DNA of 64,000 nucleotides from NCBI GenBank assembly GCA_017480285.1, contig JAFVAX010000039.1, forward strand, positions 20,850-84,849, in the 5' to 3' direction. Origin of the DNA: Paludibacteraceae bacterium (lineage in GTDB: Bacteria > Bacteroidota > Bacteroidia > Bacteroidales > Paludibacteraceae). Below, in pieces: positions 26,823-35,319 of the stretch. Position numbers and translations under genes: made by a program. Below the pieces are notes generated by a model, which saw only the letters and a list, made by a program, of their open reading frames with translations, did no database searches and was not told where the DNA came from. The stretch's first letter is position 1. Each line of letters begins with the position of its first letter.

Positions 26823-28016
26823 ATGAGCAGTATTATACAAAGGTCTGAAAACAAAGTGCTTGAGGCAAGGATTAATGAGCCGAGAAAGTTCATTCAGGTA
26901 ATTATTGGTCCGCGACAAGTGGGCAAAACAACAATGGTAAAACAGGTTATTGAGAAACAAAAGATGCCTGTTAGGTATTATTCTGCTGAAAATATCGTAA
27001 TAACAGAAAATTGGATAGAAAACATTTGGCAATCTGCAAGAATGGAAATGAGGACTCAACATTATCCTCAGTTATTGCTTGTTATTGACGAAGTTCAGAA
27101 AGTATCAAATTGGAGTGAAAAAATTAAAAATGAATGGGATAGTGATACTTGGAACAACATCCCTATAAAAGTGATTTTACTTGGCTCGTCACGAATGATG
27201 ATTATGCATGGGCTAACAGAATCTTTGGCAGGACGCTTTGAAATCATTCGTATGTCGCATTGGACATATACAGAAATGCAGGAGGCTTTTGATTGGAGTT
27301 TGTCGGATTTTATATATTTCGGGGGGTATCCAAGCACAGCAGAAATGATTAACGATGAAAATCGATGGCGTCAATATGTTCAAGATTCACTTTTAGAGGC
27401 TTCTATAAATAAGGATGTTATGCAAACAAGCAATATATATAAACCGGCATTGCTTCGGCAATTATTTGTTTTATCATGTTCTTATTCTACAGATGAATTG
27501 TCATTCCGAAAAGTTATGGGAATGCTTCAAGATGCGGGTAATGCTACTACTTTGGCATCATACCTTCAACTACTTGATGAGGCAAATTTGGTTTGTGGAT
27601 TGCAGAAATATGCTCACGATAAAGCACGCAAATATAGCAGTAGTCCTAAATTTCAGGTATATAACAACGCTTTACTTAATGTCTATAATCAATATTCATA
27701 TCAAGATGTGAGAATGAATCCGCAACAATGGGGCAGACAAGTTGAATCTGCTGTTGGTGCATACTTGCTCTGTGAAGCAGAAAAACAACATATGCAAGTA
27801 TTCTATTGGCGAGAAAATAATGCAGAAGTAGATTTTGTTGTTGAAAACCGAGGACAAGTTATTGGAATTGAGGTGAAGAGCAATGGTGTTCGTTCTAATG
27901 CGGGACTTCATCTTTTTCAAGAAAAATATAACCCTAAGGCGGTTTTTGTCGTTGGCGATGCAGGTATACCTTTACATATTTTTCTAAAGTCAAAATTAAA
28001 AGATTTTTTTGAATAA
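26823..28016 (+). CDS. AAA+ ATPase with DUF4143 domain
   Basis: The 397-residue product has Walker A GPRQVGKTT (near residue 29) and Walker B LLLVIDEVQ (near 83), then a sensor-like LLGSSR. A winged-helix region follows, and a C-terminal DUF4143 domain with EVDFVVENRGQVIGIEVKS, a D-ExK arrangement like the PD-(D/E)XK nuclease fold. The function of these ATPases is not established. It lies in the accessory block between lpxC/fabZ and lpxA and is flanked downstream by a bidirectional terminator. Confidence 0.9.
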   Translation: MSSIIQRSENKVLEARINEPRKFIQVIIGPRQVGKTTMVKQVIEKQKMPVRYYSAENIVITENWIENIWQSARMEMRTQHYPQLLLVIDEVQKVSNWSEKIKNEWDSDTWNNIPIKVILLGSSRMMIMHGLTESLAGRFEIIRMSHWTYTEMQEAFDWSLSDFIYFGGYPSTAEMINDENRWRQYVQDSLLEASINKDVMQTSNIYKPALLRQLFVLSCSYSTDELSFRKVMGMLQDAGNATTLASYLQLLDEANLVCGLQKYAHDKARKYSSSPKFQVYNNALLNVYNQYSYQDVRMNPQQWGRQVESAVGAYLLCEAEKQHMQVFYWRENNAEVDFVVENRGQVIGIEVKSNGVRSNAGLHLFQEKYNPKAVFVVGDAGIPLHIFLKSKLKDFFE

Positions 28017-28097
28017 TTTCTATCTGTGTGAAGTGTTTGATACTTAAGCACTAAGATATTCGTACCTGCAGACAGTATTGTTATATACTATTACAAG

Positions 28098-28134
28098 CAA
28101 TCCTCCATCTCATGAATAAGCAGATGGAGGATTG
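28098..28134. terminator. bidirectional terminator between converging genes
   Basis: A perfect 13-bp inverted repeat, CAATCCTCCATCT (28098-28110) and its complement (28122-28134), has an 11-nt loop. It separates the ATPase gene from the convergent LRR gene. Confidence 0.8.
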
Positions 28135-28170
28135 TATTATTTCTCTCCTTTGGGTAGGAGGAGATGGTTC

Positions 28171-29248
28171 TTACAGTATAATCTTACCTGTTTTTTGTCC
28201 ATTACGCATGATATATGTTCCCATAGGTAGGTTATCTTTGCTTGAGGTTACATCCATACCTTGCAGGTTATAAATGCGAGTATTAGGATTTTGGAGCATC
28301 TCTTGCAGTTGTTCAGGTGAGGTTATTTCTTCCAAACCGACTGTCGCACCCGTCGTTCCGAAAGTGCCGTTGTAGGACTTGATGACTTTATTGCTTCCGT
28401 CTTTGGCTTCAAGCAGGTAGTCGTAGAGTGTGGCTTCAGAGAGTCCAACGATGGTGAATTTGAAGCCTGTGGCCTCAGTCTGTTCTGTTTCATTGTTGAG
28501 TGCGGGTTTAGCAAATACTATACTTTGCAGTTGTCCTTCGCTGTTAAACTCAAGTGTGCAGACGACAGTGCCTTTCTTGTCTTTTATACTGAGCGAATAA
28601 GTCTCGGCATTATCAACCATGGGCCAACGCATTTCGGCAGAGTTGTCTTGTGGGATAATGACTACATCAGTTACATTTGCTCCTTCTGCTGCCATCGGTC
28701 GAACATCAAACTCACCCCAATACTCGTGAATCTGATAGTTGCGAAGTCTATTTGCCGGAACCCAAAGGGCAGCTTTGCGAGAAACTTTATAAAAACAATC
28801 CTCATATTCGCCCTGTGCATCATTCATAACTAAAGTAGGAACTTTTTCTGCATATAGATAAATATCTATTAGTCTTTCACAATTAGAAAAAGTACCTTTA
28901 TTGATAGTTTCAACATTTTTTCCTAGAACTAAAGTTTCAAGTCCTGTGCAACCATAGAAGGCTTCATTTCCAATACTTGTTACACTATTTGGTATAGTAA
29001 TGCTTGTAAGTCCTGTACAATAATAGAAAGCCAAACTTTCAATACTTGTCACGCTATATGTTATTTGTTCGTATATAACGGATTCTGGAATAACAATATC
29101 CTCGGTATATTTTTCGTATTTAGATGTCACCCACTGCTGTTCTGGTACTTTCATCGAGATTGTAATTAATACCATTTATTTCTACAGCTTGCATAGTAAC
29201 AATGCTTAATAGCAACATTAAAGTTGCAAGAAAAAATTTTGTTTTCAT
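28171..29248 (-). pseudogene. BspA-like leucine-rich-repeat surface protein, broken by one frameshift
   Basis: An ATG at 29248 on the minus strand opens a signal peptide (KTKFFLATLMLLLSIVTMQA) and the usual start of LRR_5 proteins, EINGINYNLDESTRTAV, but soon hits a stop. The continuation VTSKYEKYTEDIVIPESV lies in the next frame and runs to 28171. One extra base in the run CCC at about 29130-29132 explains both. Downstream are LRR_5 repeats (LTSITIPNSVTSIGNEAFYGC) and a C-terminal part ending GTYIMRNGQKTGKIIL, resembling a type IX secretion tail. Restored length is about 358 residues. A real mutation or a sequencing error fits equally well. Confidence 0.75.
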
Positions 29249-29303
29249 AATTGTAAAAATTTATTGTTTGACAATATCGTTAATTTCAGAAGCAAACATA
29301 AAC

Positions 29304-29612
29304 AAAAAGAGCGTGGAGTTCTTATTGCCTTCACGCTATCCCAGGGCTTCGCAATCCCCGCTTTCAGTAGAAAACAACCTAAATCCACGCAGAATATGCA
29401 AATAACCGACAAAATATCATACCTCAACAGTATGACTTGCATCTTGACGGATATATTTATACATATCCCGAGGACATTCACTGTTACTATACCGACTGAA
29501 AGCAAATTTTGCGAAGATTTGGGATAGTCGCATACAGCGTTAGTAAACGCCTTTTATTATGTCTGTATTACCACCCGAAAAAGAAATAAAACCCTTCCGG
29601 CGTGAAATACTT
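29304..29612 (-). ncRNA. candidate structured leader RNA upstream of the LRR gene
   Basis: Minus-strand transcript from the promoter at 29616-29647. In order it shows a 5' hairpin closed by CGCC/GGCG with TTTTAT/ATAAAA, a GCGTT/AACGC hairpin, and several stems including GGATAT/ATATCC and ATGCAA/TTGCAT. The closing stem, GCGTGGA paired with TCCACGC (plus-strand 29384-29390 with 29311-29317), is followed by a T run. Inside it is GGG-ATTGCGAAG-CCC (29344-29358). The LRR start codon comes 55 nt later. The 5' half is nearly identical to the 35.3-kb copy, while the 3' half keeps structure more than sequence. Confidence 0.65.
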
Positions 29613-29727
29613 ACGCAAAAGTACAACTTTTTTTTCTAATTAACAAATTTATTGCGTTTTTGCAGTAAAATTTAGATTCCTACTAATTATAAGTTTGTTT
29701 TTCTACTAATTACACGAATTAAACTAA
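29537..29727. repeat. 191-bp direct repeat, copy 1
   Basis: This repeat matches 35539-35729 over 191 bp with 8 substitutions and no gap. It begins in the GCGT hairpin of the leader, contains the whole 5' leader hairpin and promoter, and ends at the tatC stop codon. The two copies exactly bracket the Cys-rich peptide/Tat operon. Confidence 0.95.
29616..29647 (-). promoter_or_regulatory. promoter of the leader RNA and LRR gene
   Basis: On the minus strand, TTTG (29644-29647) and TACTTTTG (29616-29623) have 20-nt spacing. The sequence is identical to the promoter at 35618-35649. Confidence 0.85.
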
Positions 29728-30521
29728 TTTTTCAGCGAAATTTTTTTCACAATCATAATACTCAATTCATACAGCAGATAAATAGGCATCGTTACCAAAA
29801 GCAGTGTAAAGATGTCGGCTGTAGGTGTTATGATTGCTGCAATGATACATATAACCACGAAAGCATGCTTTCGATAGGTTTTCAATAAATCGGCATCAAT
29901 AAGACCTAATTTGGCAAGGAAATAGGCAAGTATAGGTATCTCAAAGAGTATTCCTAATAACAAAGATAGCATTAGAAAAGTGTTGATATACGATGAAAGG
30001 GCTATTTGATTAACGACTTGTTCTTGCACCTGATAAGTGCTTAAAAAGCGAAATGAAAAGGGGAAGATGACGAAATAGTTCAGCATAACCCCCATCCCGA
30101 AAAGCAACGCTCCAAACCCTATGAGCATGACCGAATACCGCTTTTCTTGCTTATACAATGCCGGCGAGATAAACCCATAGAGTTGATAAATAAGATACGG
30201 GAATGCCACTATAACACCAAACCACAATGACACCCATAGATGTGTCATAAACTGCGAAGCGAGTTCTGTATTGATAAATTGAGCATTAAAATCACGAGGA
30301 CACAGAGCATTCCACTTTATCATATCTGCAAGATGGCAAAGACCTCTATAAAGTACAAAATCCGATTGTGCTGGTGCAAATAGGAAATCAAAAAGCAAGT
30401 CTTTGAAACAAAAAGCCACAAGAGTGCATACCGTCCATACACCCAAACAACGGAAAAGGACCTTACGGAAAACTTCAACATGTTCCCAAAAGGTCATTTG
30501 TTGATTATTCTCTTTTCCCAC
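29724..30521 (-). CDS. tatC: Sec-independent protein translocase TatC
   Basis: The product is 265 residues from GTG 30521, or 257 from ATG 30497 (MTFWEHVEVFRKVLFR). Six membrane segments are visible, with the conserved N-terminal E-H-x-E motif, PFSFRFLSTYQ and the LGILFEIPILAYFLAKLGLI segment that ends the core. TatC recognises twin-arginine signal peptides and forms the receptor of the Tat pore for folded proteins. It is the last gene of the operon that makes a Cys-rich peptide with a twin-arginine leader. Its stop codon lies in the direct repeat. No tatB is present. Confidence 0.95.
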   Translation of the reverse strand: MGKENNQQMTFWEHVEVFRKVLFRCLGVWTVCTLVAFCFKDLLFDFLFAPAQSDFVLYRGLCHLADMIKWNALCPRDFNAQFINTELASQFMTHLWVSLWFGVIVAFPYLIYQLYGFISPALYKQEKRYSVMLIGFGALLFGMGVMLNYFVIFPFSFRFLSTYQVQEQVVNQIALSSYINTFLMLSLLLGILFEIPILAYFLAKLGLIDADLLKTYRKHAFVVICIIAAIITPTADIFTLLLVTMPIYLLYELSIMIVKKISLKN

Positions 30522-30542
30522 GGATAAACAGATTTATTCAGA

Positions 30543-30773
30543 TTACACTGATTGTTTTGTATCAATATCTTCCTTTGATATTTCGGCAGTAGCGTCCGTC
30601 GTAGTCTGTTTATCTGTTTGTTCGTCATCCTCTCCGTTCATCCCTTGTTTGAAAGAGCGCATACCTTTGCCTACTCCTCGCATTAGTTCGGGTATTTTCT
30701 TTCCTCCGAAAAGCAGAAGTACAATAAGTGCAATAAAGATAATTTCAGTTGTGCCAATCATAAGTAGAGTCAT
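30543..30773 (-). CDS. tatA: Sec-independent protein translocase TatA
   Basis: The 76-residue product has one membrane helix ([12 protein letters not shown]) followed by the TatA hinge and amphipathic helix [20 protein letters not shown], then an acidic, polar tail. TatA oligomers form the passage for folded substrates after docking at TatC. The gene lies 22 bp upstream of tatC and 6 bp downstream of a small membrane protein gene. A single TatA protein without TatB is the minimal Tat design, common outside Proteobacteria. Confidence 0.95.
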   Translation of the reverse strand: MTLLMIGTTEIIFIALIVLLLFGGKKIPELMRGVGKGMRSFKQGMNGEDDEQTDKQTTTDATAEISKEDIDTKQSV

Positions 30774-30778
30774 TTTAG

Positions 30779-30976
30779 TTAAAAAGTTATAAAATTATTA
30801 AAAACAACCAGCCAAAGCGCAATTATGCTTACTACGGCAATAATAGCACTTGCTGAACCGACATAATTGGCAGTGGTGTGCTGTTTCCATTCCCACACAG
30901 CCAACCATATTAGAAGTCCTATACTGATAAGCGAGATTATCAGCAGAAAAATCATCAAGCCACTCATTTCAATCAT
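30779..30976 (-). CDS. small two-span membrane protein of the Cys-rich peptide operon
   Basis: Start at ATG 30976 ([12 protein letters not shown]; a TTG 9 nt upstream is less likely). The product is 65 residues with two hydrophobic helices (about residues 4-25 and 39-61) joined by a short polar loop with WEWKQ. It overlaps the upstream gene by 8 bp and precedes tatA by 6 bp. I recognise no family. Its place in the operon suggests a membrane part of peptide export or of the Tat complex. Confidence 0.7.
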   Translation of the reverse strand: MIEMSGLMIFLLIISLISIGLLIWLAVWEWKQHTTANYVGSASAIIAVVSIIALWLVVFNNFITF

Positions 30977-31244
30977 TTGTAACAAGACTTATCTCACAAG
31001 TCTCAAAATTTATTTCCCAATTACCATCGGGCGCAGACTCCCATTGATACTTGTGTGCCATAGTGTCCCACCAATTTTGGAAGCGAGTGCCTGTCTCACC
31101 AATGTCGCGAACCAATTTTTCATATAGTTCCTGATTGTCGGCAGTCAATATTTTTGCCAACTCGTTCAAACCATTACGACGTTCAAACAGCGTTTGGATC
31201 TCATTTTTTTCTTCAGGTGTTACCTGACCTACTATTTTCTTCAT
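30969..31244 (-). CDS. CXXX-repeat peptide modification system accessory protein
   Basis: The 91-residue soluble protein is mostly helical. Its N-terminus KKIVGQVTPEEKNEIQTLFE and WDTMAHKYQWE near the C-terminus resemble, from memory, a small family annotated as accessory to CXXX-repeat peptide modification. It has no cysteine-rich region except one Cys near the end. Probable roles are binding the precursor or the maturase. It lies between the SPASM protein and the small membrane protein, in the same operon. Confidence 0.7.
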   Translation of the reverse strand: MKKIVGQVTPEEKNEIQTLFERRNGLNELAKILTADNQELYEKLVRDIGETGTRFQNWWDTMAHKYQWESAPDGNWEINFETCEISLVTND

Positions 31245-31321
31245 ATTTCTATTTTTATTGTCAACAGAGGAATAGAGAAAGCTGATAATCTCTGTATTCT
31301 CGATATCTCTGTTGATTATTA

Positions 31322-32275
31322 TTAGAATTCTTCTCTCACTTCAAATGGGTCGAGATAGGTTATTTCTTTAATTTGATTATCAAATGTAAATCCTGCTGTT
31401 TGCAATTGCTTTTGCAATTCTCTTGTAGCATTTCTTTCTAAATGAGCAATTATGCATTGTTGATGGGAAGGTGTGTTATTGTCCCATGTCAGCCTTTGGT
31501 TGAGCCATACACAGCGTTTGCACTGATAGGCATCGCAGATACGGCATAATGGTGCATGGTCAAGTTTAAGCAACTGCCGATTAGGTATCTGAACACCGCT
31601 GTCAAGGTCGCCAACAGAATAGTCCGAAGCTGGTCGGTGATGGTTCATGCGGTTATTCACACCCATGCGTTCGTCATAATAGAATGCCGGACAGAGATAG
31701 AACTTGCCATTAGGGGCTACCGTAATGTTATTCACGCCTGCACCGCAGTTGTGCATCTTGTCGAGTTGCAGACGATCGGTGAGTATATTCACTTGTGGTT
31801 GCTTGCCTGCTTTGTATTGATTCAGTAAAACGGCATTAAGCGTCATAAGTGCCTTCTTATAACCTTCAATCTGCTCGTCTTTGAAATTCTCTACATCGGT
31901 AATGCAGATATTCAAACGCTTGGCTTGCGGTAGTACGGCAACAATGTCATATTGTTTTGCGATAAAATCGGCAATAGAAAGGCGTAAAACAACATTCTCT
32001 GCGGTAAAAGATTTCGGTATCTCATTATATACCTCAACTTCGCGACCTATCTTCACATGGTCGATAGACTCAATGACTTCGTTGTATTCATCGGGCAATT
32101 CATAGTCGGGATAGACATACTGAATCATCAGATTCTCTTTCATACCGAAAAGGATAGCCTTGCGAAGTGTTTCAAGAGACATCAAGTTTCGCTCTTTCAG
32201 CGGGTTGTCGGCATGGCAATATGCCACGCTCGTATCATCAAGCAGTATAACTAAATATTGTAGCATAGTTTTCAT
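31322..32275 (-). CDS. SPASM-domain partner maturase lacking a radical SAM cluster
   Basis: The 317-residue product has no CxxxCxxC motif, but its C-terminal half has a full SPASM-like cysteine set: NCGAGVNNITVAPNGKFYLC, then LCRICDAYQCKRCVW and a later Cys. The N-terminal half (LVILLDDTSVAYCHADNP, then LETLRKAILFGMKENLMI) resembles the CXXX repeat peptide maturase family. It probably binds Fe-S clusters through the SPASM domain and works with the true radical SAM enzyme encoded 95 bp upstream, for instance in substrate positioning or electron transfer. Confidence 0.8.
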   Translation of the reverse strand: MKTMLQYLVILLDDTSVAYCHADNPLKERNLMSLETLRKAILFGMKENLMIQYVYPDYELPDEYNEVIESIDHVKIGREVEVYNEIPKSFTAENVVLRLSIADFIAKQYDIVAVLPQAKRLNICITDVENFKDEQIEGYKKALMTLNAVLLNQYKAGKQPQVNILTDRLQLDKMHNCGAGVNNITVAPNGKFYLCPAFYYDERMGVNNRMNHHRPASDYSVGDLDSGVQIPNRQLLKLDHAPLCRICDAYQCKRCVWLNQRLTWDNNTPSHQQCIIAHLERNATRELQKQLQTAGFTFDNQIKEITYLDPFEVREEF

Positions 32276-32369
32276 TCTTTTTTACCCACATATATGTACA
32301 GATTTTAGCAGATATCGACGAGAAATCTGTGTTAATCTGTTTTATCCGCTCAATCTGTGGGCTAATATT

Positions 32370-33632
32370 CTAACATATCTCAGGGTTAATCGTTTTCTTA
32401 TTTGCTTCATATTCCTCGCGCAAGCCTTCTAACTCAAGTTTGCGGTAGAGTTTGTTCCAATAGTAGTTATTGGCTCGCACGCGTGCTTTATGCATCTTGC
32501 ATATAGCAGTTGAGCGTTCAAAGACTGTATGCGTCTTGGCGGCATCATAGTTCTCGCCTTGACACCATGCGCAACCCTCTGCCACTTCGCAGTCAATACA
32601 TTCTTGCGACGACTGGGTGCAGCGGTCGAGAGTCAGGAACGGACGCAGTTTATTCTTGTCGATGCCGTCGTGTATATTTCCGATAATCCAAGCCTCTTTG
32701 TCGCGTAGTGAGTATTGTGCAAAACGCGTGCACGGATAGAAATTACCGGCAGCATCCACAGCAAGCATCTTACCTGCCCCACACCAGTTCTGATTCTGTA
32801 GCTTGCAATCCAATGGCTTACCCATGTTCTCAGAGAAGAAAGAGCAAGCATTATCTTTATATAACCCATTGTCGATAATGGCATCCGCAAGTTGCATCAG
32901 TTGTTCTTCAAAGAGGATATCGTCAGGTTTTATTGCGGGCGAGGACGATCGCGTTCCAAAGTTCCACACATCCTCGAATACGCAGTTGATATTCACCTGA
33001 TGAATACCGAGGTCATAGAGGTGCAGCACCGACTCGCATATATAAGGAATATCAGCCGATGAGATAGTAACTTTTGTTCCATCTCCGGGGAATTGACTCT
33101 GCCACAGTGGTATATTGCGCACCACATCCTTATATGAACCTTTCTCCGAGTTTTTATACACACGGTTCAGGTCATGCTTGCGTTGTGTGCCGTCAATAGT
33201 GATACCGATGCTCAAATGGCTTTTGTTCTTTTTGATGAAGCGTTGCACCTTGTCAGAGTCGTAGTTGATACCGTTAGTAGAAAATGAGAAACGGTACGAG
33301 TTAAACCAATGATGCTGACGGCGATAGAGTTCCATTTTGATATAGTCGCAAATCTTGTCGATAAGGTCTATCTCAAGAAACGGCTCTCCGCCGATAAAGT
33401 CCCATATAACTGACTCGTAAGCAAAATCAGGGTCAGATTCGTGGTCAAGCACATAGTCGATAGCGGCTTTCGCCACCGCCCATGGCATACGTTCTTTTTC
33501 GTTTTTGCCCACAAGATAGCAATACTTGCAAGCAAGCTGGCAATCTTTCGTGACAATAAAGGTAATGTTCTTTGCCATACCCGATTGCCAAGACTCAGCA
33601 TTATCTTTTATCTTTTCTTTCATATCAATCAT
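32370..33632 (-). CDS. radical SAM/SPASM peptide maturase
   Basis: The 420-residue product starts at ATG 33632 (MIDMKEK; ATG 33623 also possible). The radical SAM motif is CQLACKYC (Cys31, Cys35, Cys38). The SAM-binding GGEPFLE segment follows near residue 90. A C-terminal SPASM domain has NWCGAGKMLAVDAAGNFYPC and CTQSSQECIDCEVAEGCAWC. It fits maturases that target CXXX-repeat peptides; related SPASM enzymes form thioether bonds from Cys. The two Cys-rich peptides encoded upstream in the same operon are the expected substrates. Confidence 0.92.
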   Translation of the reverse strand: MIDMKEKIKDNAESWQSGMAKNITFIVTKDCQLACKYCYLVGKNEKERMPWAVAKAAIDYVLDHESDPDFAYESVIWDFIGGEPFLEIDLIDKICDYIKMELYRRQHHWFNSYRFSFSTNGINYDSDKVQRFIKKNKSHLSIGITIDGTQRKHDLNRVYKNSEKGSYKDVVRNIPLWQSQFPGDGTKVTISSADIPYICESVLHLYDLGIHQVNINCVFEDVWNFGTRSSSPAIKPDDILFEEQLMQLADAIIDNGLYKDNACSFFSENMGKPLDCKLQNQNWCGAGKMLAVDAAGNFYPCTRFAQYSLRDKEAWIIGNIHDGIDKNKLRPFLTLDRCTQSSQECIDCEVAEGCAWCQGENYDAAKTHTVFERSTAICKMHKARVRANNYYWNKLYRKLELEGLREEYEANKKTINPEIC

Positions 33633-33701
33633 AATCAAATACTATATAAACCCATAATTTCGATTAGGCCATCCCTATAAGACAATCATACAAAGCAAAA
33701 T

Positions 33702-33914
33702 TTATGGAATATGATATTTACAATTTCTTATCATTCCTGCACAATTACAACCACGAGGACTCCGACAAATCTTTCTATCTGTTTGTGAACATGATGATGT
33801 ACAATCACTTGTACAACCATTCATGCACGCACCTTGACAAATTCCTTCACATCCTTTTTTACAAGAATCTCTGCATAACCATGAACAATTATCATTACAA
33901 GTTGTTGGTGGCAT
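33702..33914 (-). CDS. CXXX-repeat peptide without leader, in frame after the DUF2971 gene
   Basis: The 70-residue peptide has a start MPPTT and then ten cysteines with exact four-residue spacing (Cys6 to Cys42: CNDN, CSWL, CRDS, CKKG and so on). Four more cysteines follow at 50, 56, 58 and 65. It has no signal peptide. The ATG lies one codon after the stop of the DUF2971 gene and in the same frame (TAA CAA ATG). The maturase gene starts 69 bp downstream. It may be a free precursor or the tail of a read-through product. Confidence 0.8.
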   Translation of the reverse strand: MPPTTCNDNCSWLCRDSCKKGCEGICQGACMNGCTSDCTSSCSQTDRKICRSPRGCNCAGMIRNCKYHIP

Positions 33915-33917
33915 TTG

Positions 33918-34730
33918 TTATTTGAAATTTAGTGCATAATAGCGTTTTTCATCTAATTGTAGTTGTTTACTTTCAATTTGATATTTTTTTTCAATCTTCT
34001 GTATGATTGATAAATTCTCTTGATTAAATCTATTCCCAATTATTATTTCTTTCGGTATCAATGAAAAATTGTCAATTGATATTAATTCACCAACTTTTTT
34101 ATAATCAATCTGTTTGATAAGTCTAATTTCTTGTTCATAGCACCATTCTTGTGCTTTAATGCACATTAGATGAGTTAAGAAAGATGTCAAATATTCATTA
34201 GAATATCGCTTTATGTGATCCATTGATAGTCCCTTCTTAATGTCTATGTCGAAATCATTTATATTATTGAATTCTTTTCTCCAATTATTTACAATATCAT
34301 CAATATGAGAATTAAAATCAGGTAGATATCGTATGTTTTTTTGTTGGTACAAAGGTAGTTGCTGATCACAATATATAACTTTATGAAAAAAGTTATTTTG
34401 CTCTTTGACTTCATAACCAACGCAAAAACCCTTATATCCATCTGCATAGTGCGCCCACATTAGTCTATCAATAGGATTTATTGAAAAAGAACAAGATGCG
34501 TATGATTTTATTACTGCTAAAAATACTTCACTTTGTTTGGTATTACTAATGGTTTTAGTAATATAGTTTGAAAGATGATTGAATCTTTTAAAAGGGATTT
34601 CAACAATAGACATACCTGAATATAAATCGTATGGATCATTCAGTAACTTATTTGTTGCAAACCATAATTTCCCTTCACAAACAGAGCAAAAATTATATGG
34701 CTTAGGTGAATAGTATTTGTATAGTATCAT
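33918..34730 (-). CDS. DUF2971 family protein
   Basis: The 270-residue product has typical DUF2971 motifs: KLWFATNKLLNDPYDLYSG near residue 25, LMWAHYADGYKGFCVGYE near 88, and a C-terminal KAQEWCYEQEIRLI. The family is of unknown function and often lies in accessory or defence regions. It sits between the two Cys-rich peptide genes and is more A+T-rich than the maturase genes, so it may have been inserted. The next reading frame, a Cys-rich peptide, follows in frame after a single sense codon. Confidence 0.85.
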   Translation of the reverse strand: MILYKYYSPKPYNFCSVCEGKLWFATNKLLNDPYDLYSGMSIVEIPFKRFNHLSNYITKTISNTKQSEVFLAVIKSYASCSFSINPIDRLMWAHYADGYKGFCVGYEVKEQNNFFHKVIYCDQQLPLYQQKNIRYLPDFNSHIDDIVNNWRKEFNNINDFDIDIKKGLSMDHIKRYSNEYLTSFLTHLMCIKAQEWCYEQEIRLIKQIDYKKVGELISIDNFSLIPKEIIIGNRFNQENLSIIQKIEKKYQIESKQLQLDEKRYYALNFK

Positions 34731-34992
34731 AATTTGTATATTTTTTATTTCCCCGCCCTCGCTAACCCTACTAATGTTAATTAGTCATAAAAATAGTTCA
34801 AATCAAGTGTGCTATTCGCACTAACAGGAATTCCAACTATAATAAATTTAAGCCAATTCACATTAGTCATGAAATTATAAACTACTTTTTAATTTTGTTA
34901 AACATTTAAATGTCCTCCATAATTAGAGTTAATAAAAACATCTAAACTTGTTAGTTTGCTATAATAAGCAACAATTTCACCTAAAAACACTA

Positions 34993-35271
34993 TTAACCTA
35001 ATGTTACGTTATACCTGCATGTCGCATTGCATGTGCCTCTGCAAGATCCATGGCATGAATCATTGCAGCCACCTTCACAATAATCCGTACATCCACTTCC
35101 ACAATTTAAAGTACAAGCTGAAGTATAACAACCTGTTGTTGCTACCGCTTTGGCTTGAATAATTGGCAAACTACTTAGCACCACTGCTCCCAATACAGGC
35201 AACGCTGTCTTAGCTGCACTTTTGAAGAACTCGCGTCGCGACTGCAGTTCTTCGTTTTTGTTTTTGTCCAT
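34993..35271 (-). CDS. CXXX-repeat RiPP precursor with twin-arginine leader
   Basis: The 92-residue peptide has a Tat signal: SRREFFK at 11-17 (double Arg at 12-13), a hydrophobic region (TALPVLGAVVLSSLPIIQ) and a QAKA cleavage-like site near residue 42. The core has Cys48 and then nine cysteines with exact four-residue spacing (53 to 85), mostly with Gly, Ser, Thr, Asn or Asp between them. It is the first gene of the operon. I infer modification of the core by the radical SAM enzyme and export in folded form by the TatA/TatC encoded in the same operon. Confidence 0.88.
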   Translation of the reverse strand: MDKNKNEELQSRREFFKSAAKTALPVLGAVVLSSLPIIQAKAVATTGCYTSACTLNCGSGCTDYCEGGCNDSCHGSCRGTCNATCRYNVTLG

Positions 35272-35319
35272 AACTTTATAAAGTTTTCAGGGGAAGTCGG
35301 TTCCTAACGACCCGTTAAT

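Noticed and set aside
29304-29612. Calling the leader RNAs 6S RNA or Bacteroidales-1 RNA
   Set aside because: The layout with promoter and terminator is similar, but three copies before exported-protein genes do not fit a single-copy 6S gene, and I could not compare with a model. It is left as an unnamed family.
34731-34992. Separate gene between DUF2971 and the Tat-leader precursor
   Set aside because: The 260-bp AT-rich spacer has no convincing frame and no clear consensus promoter.
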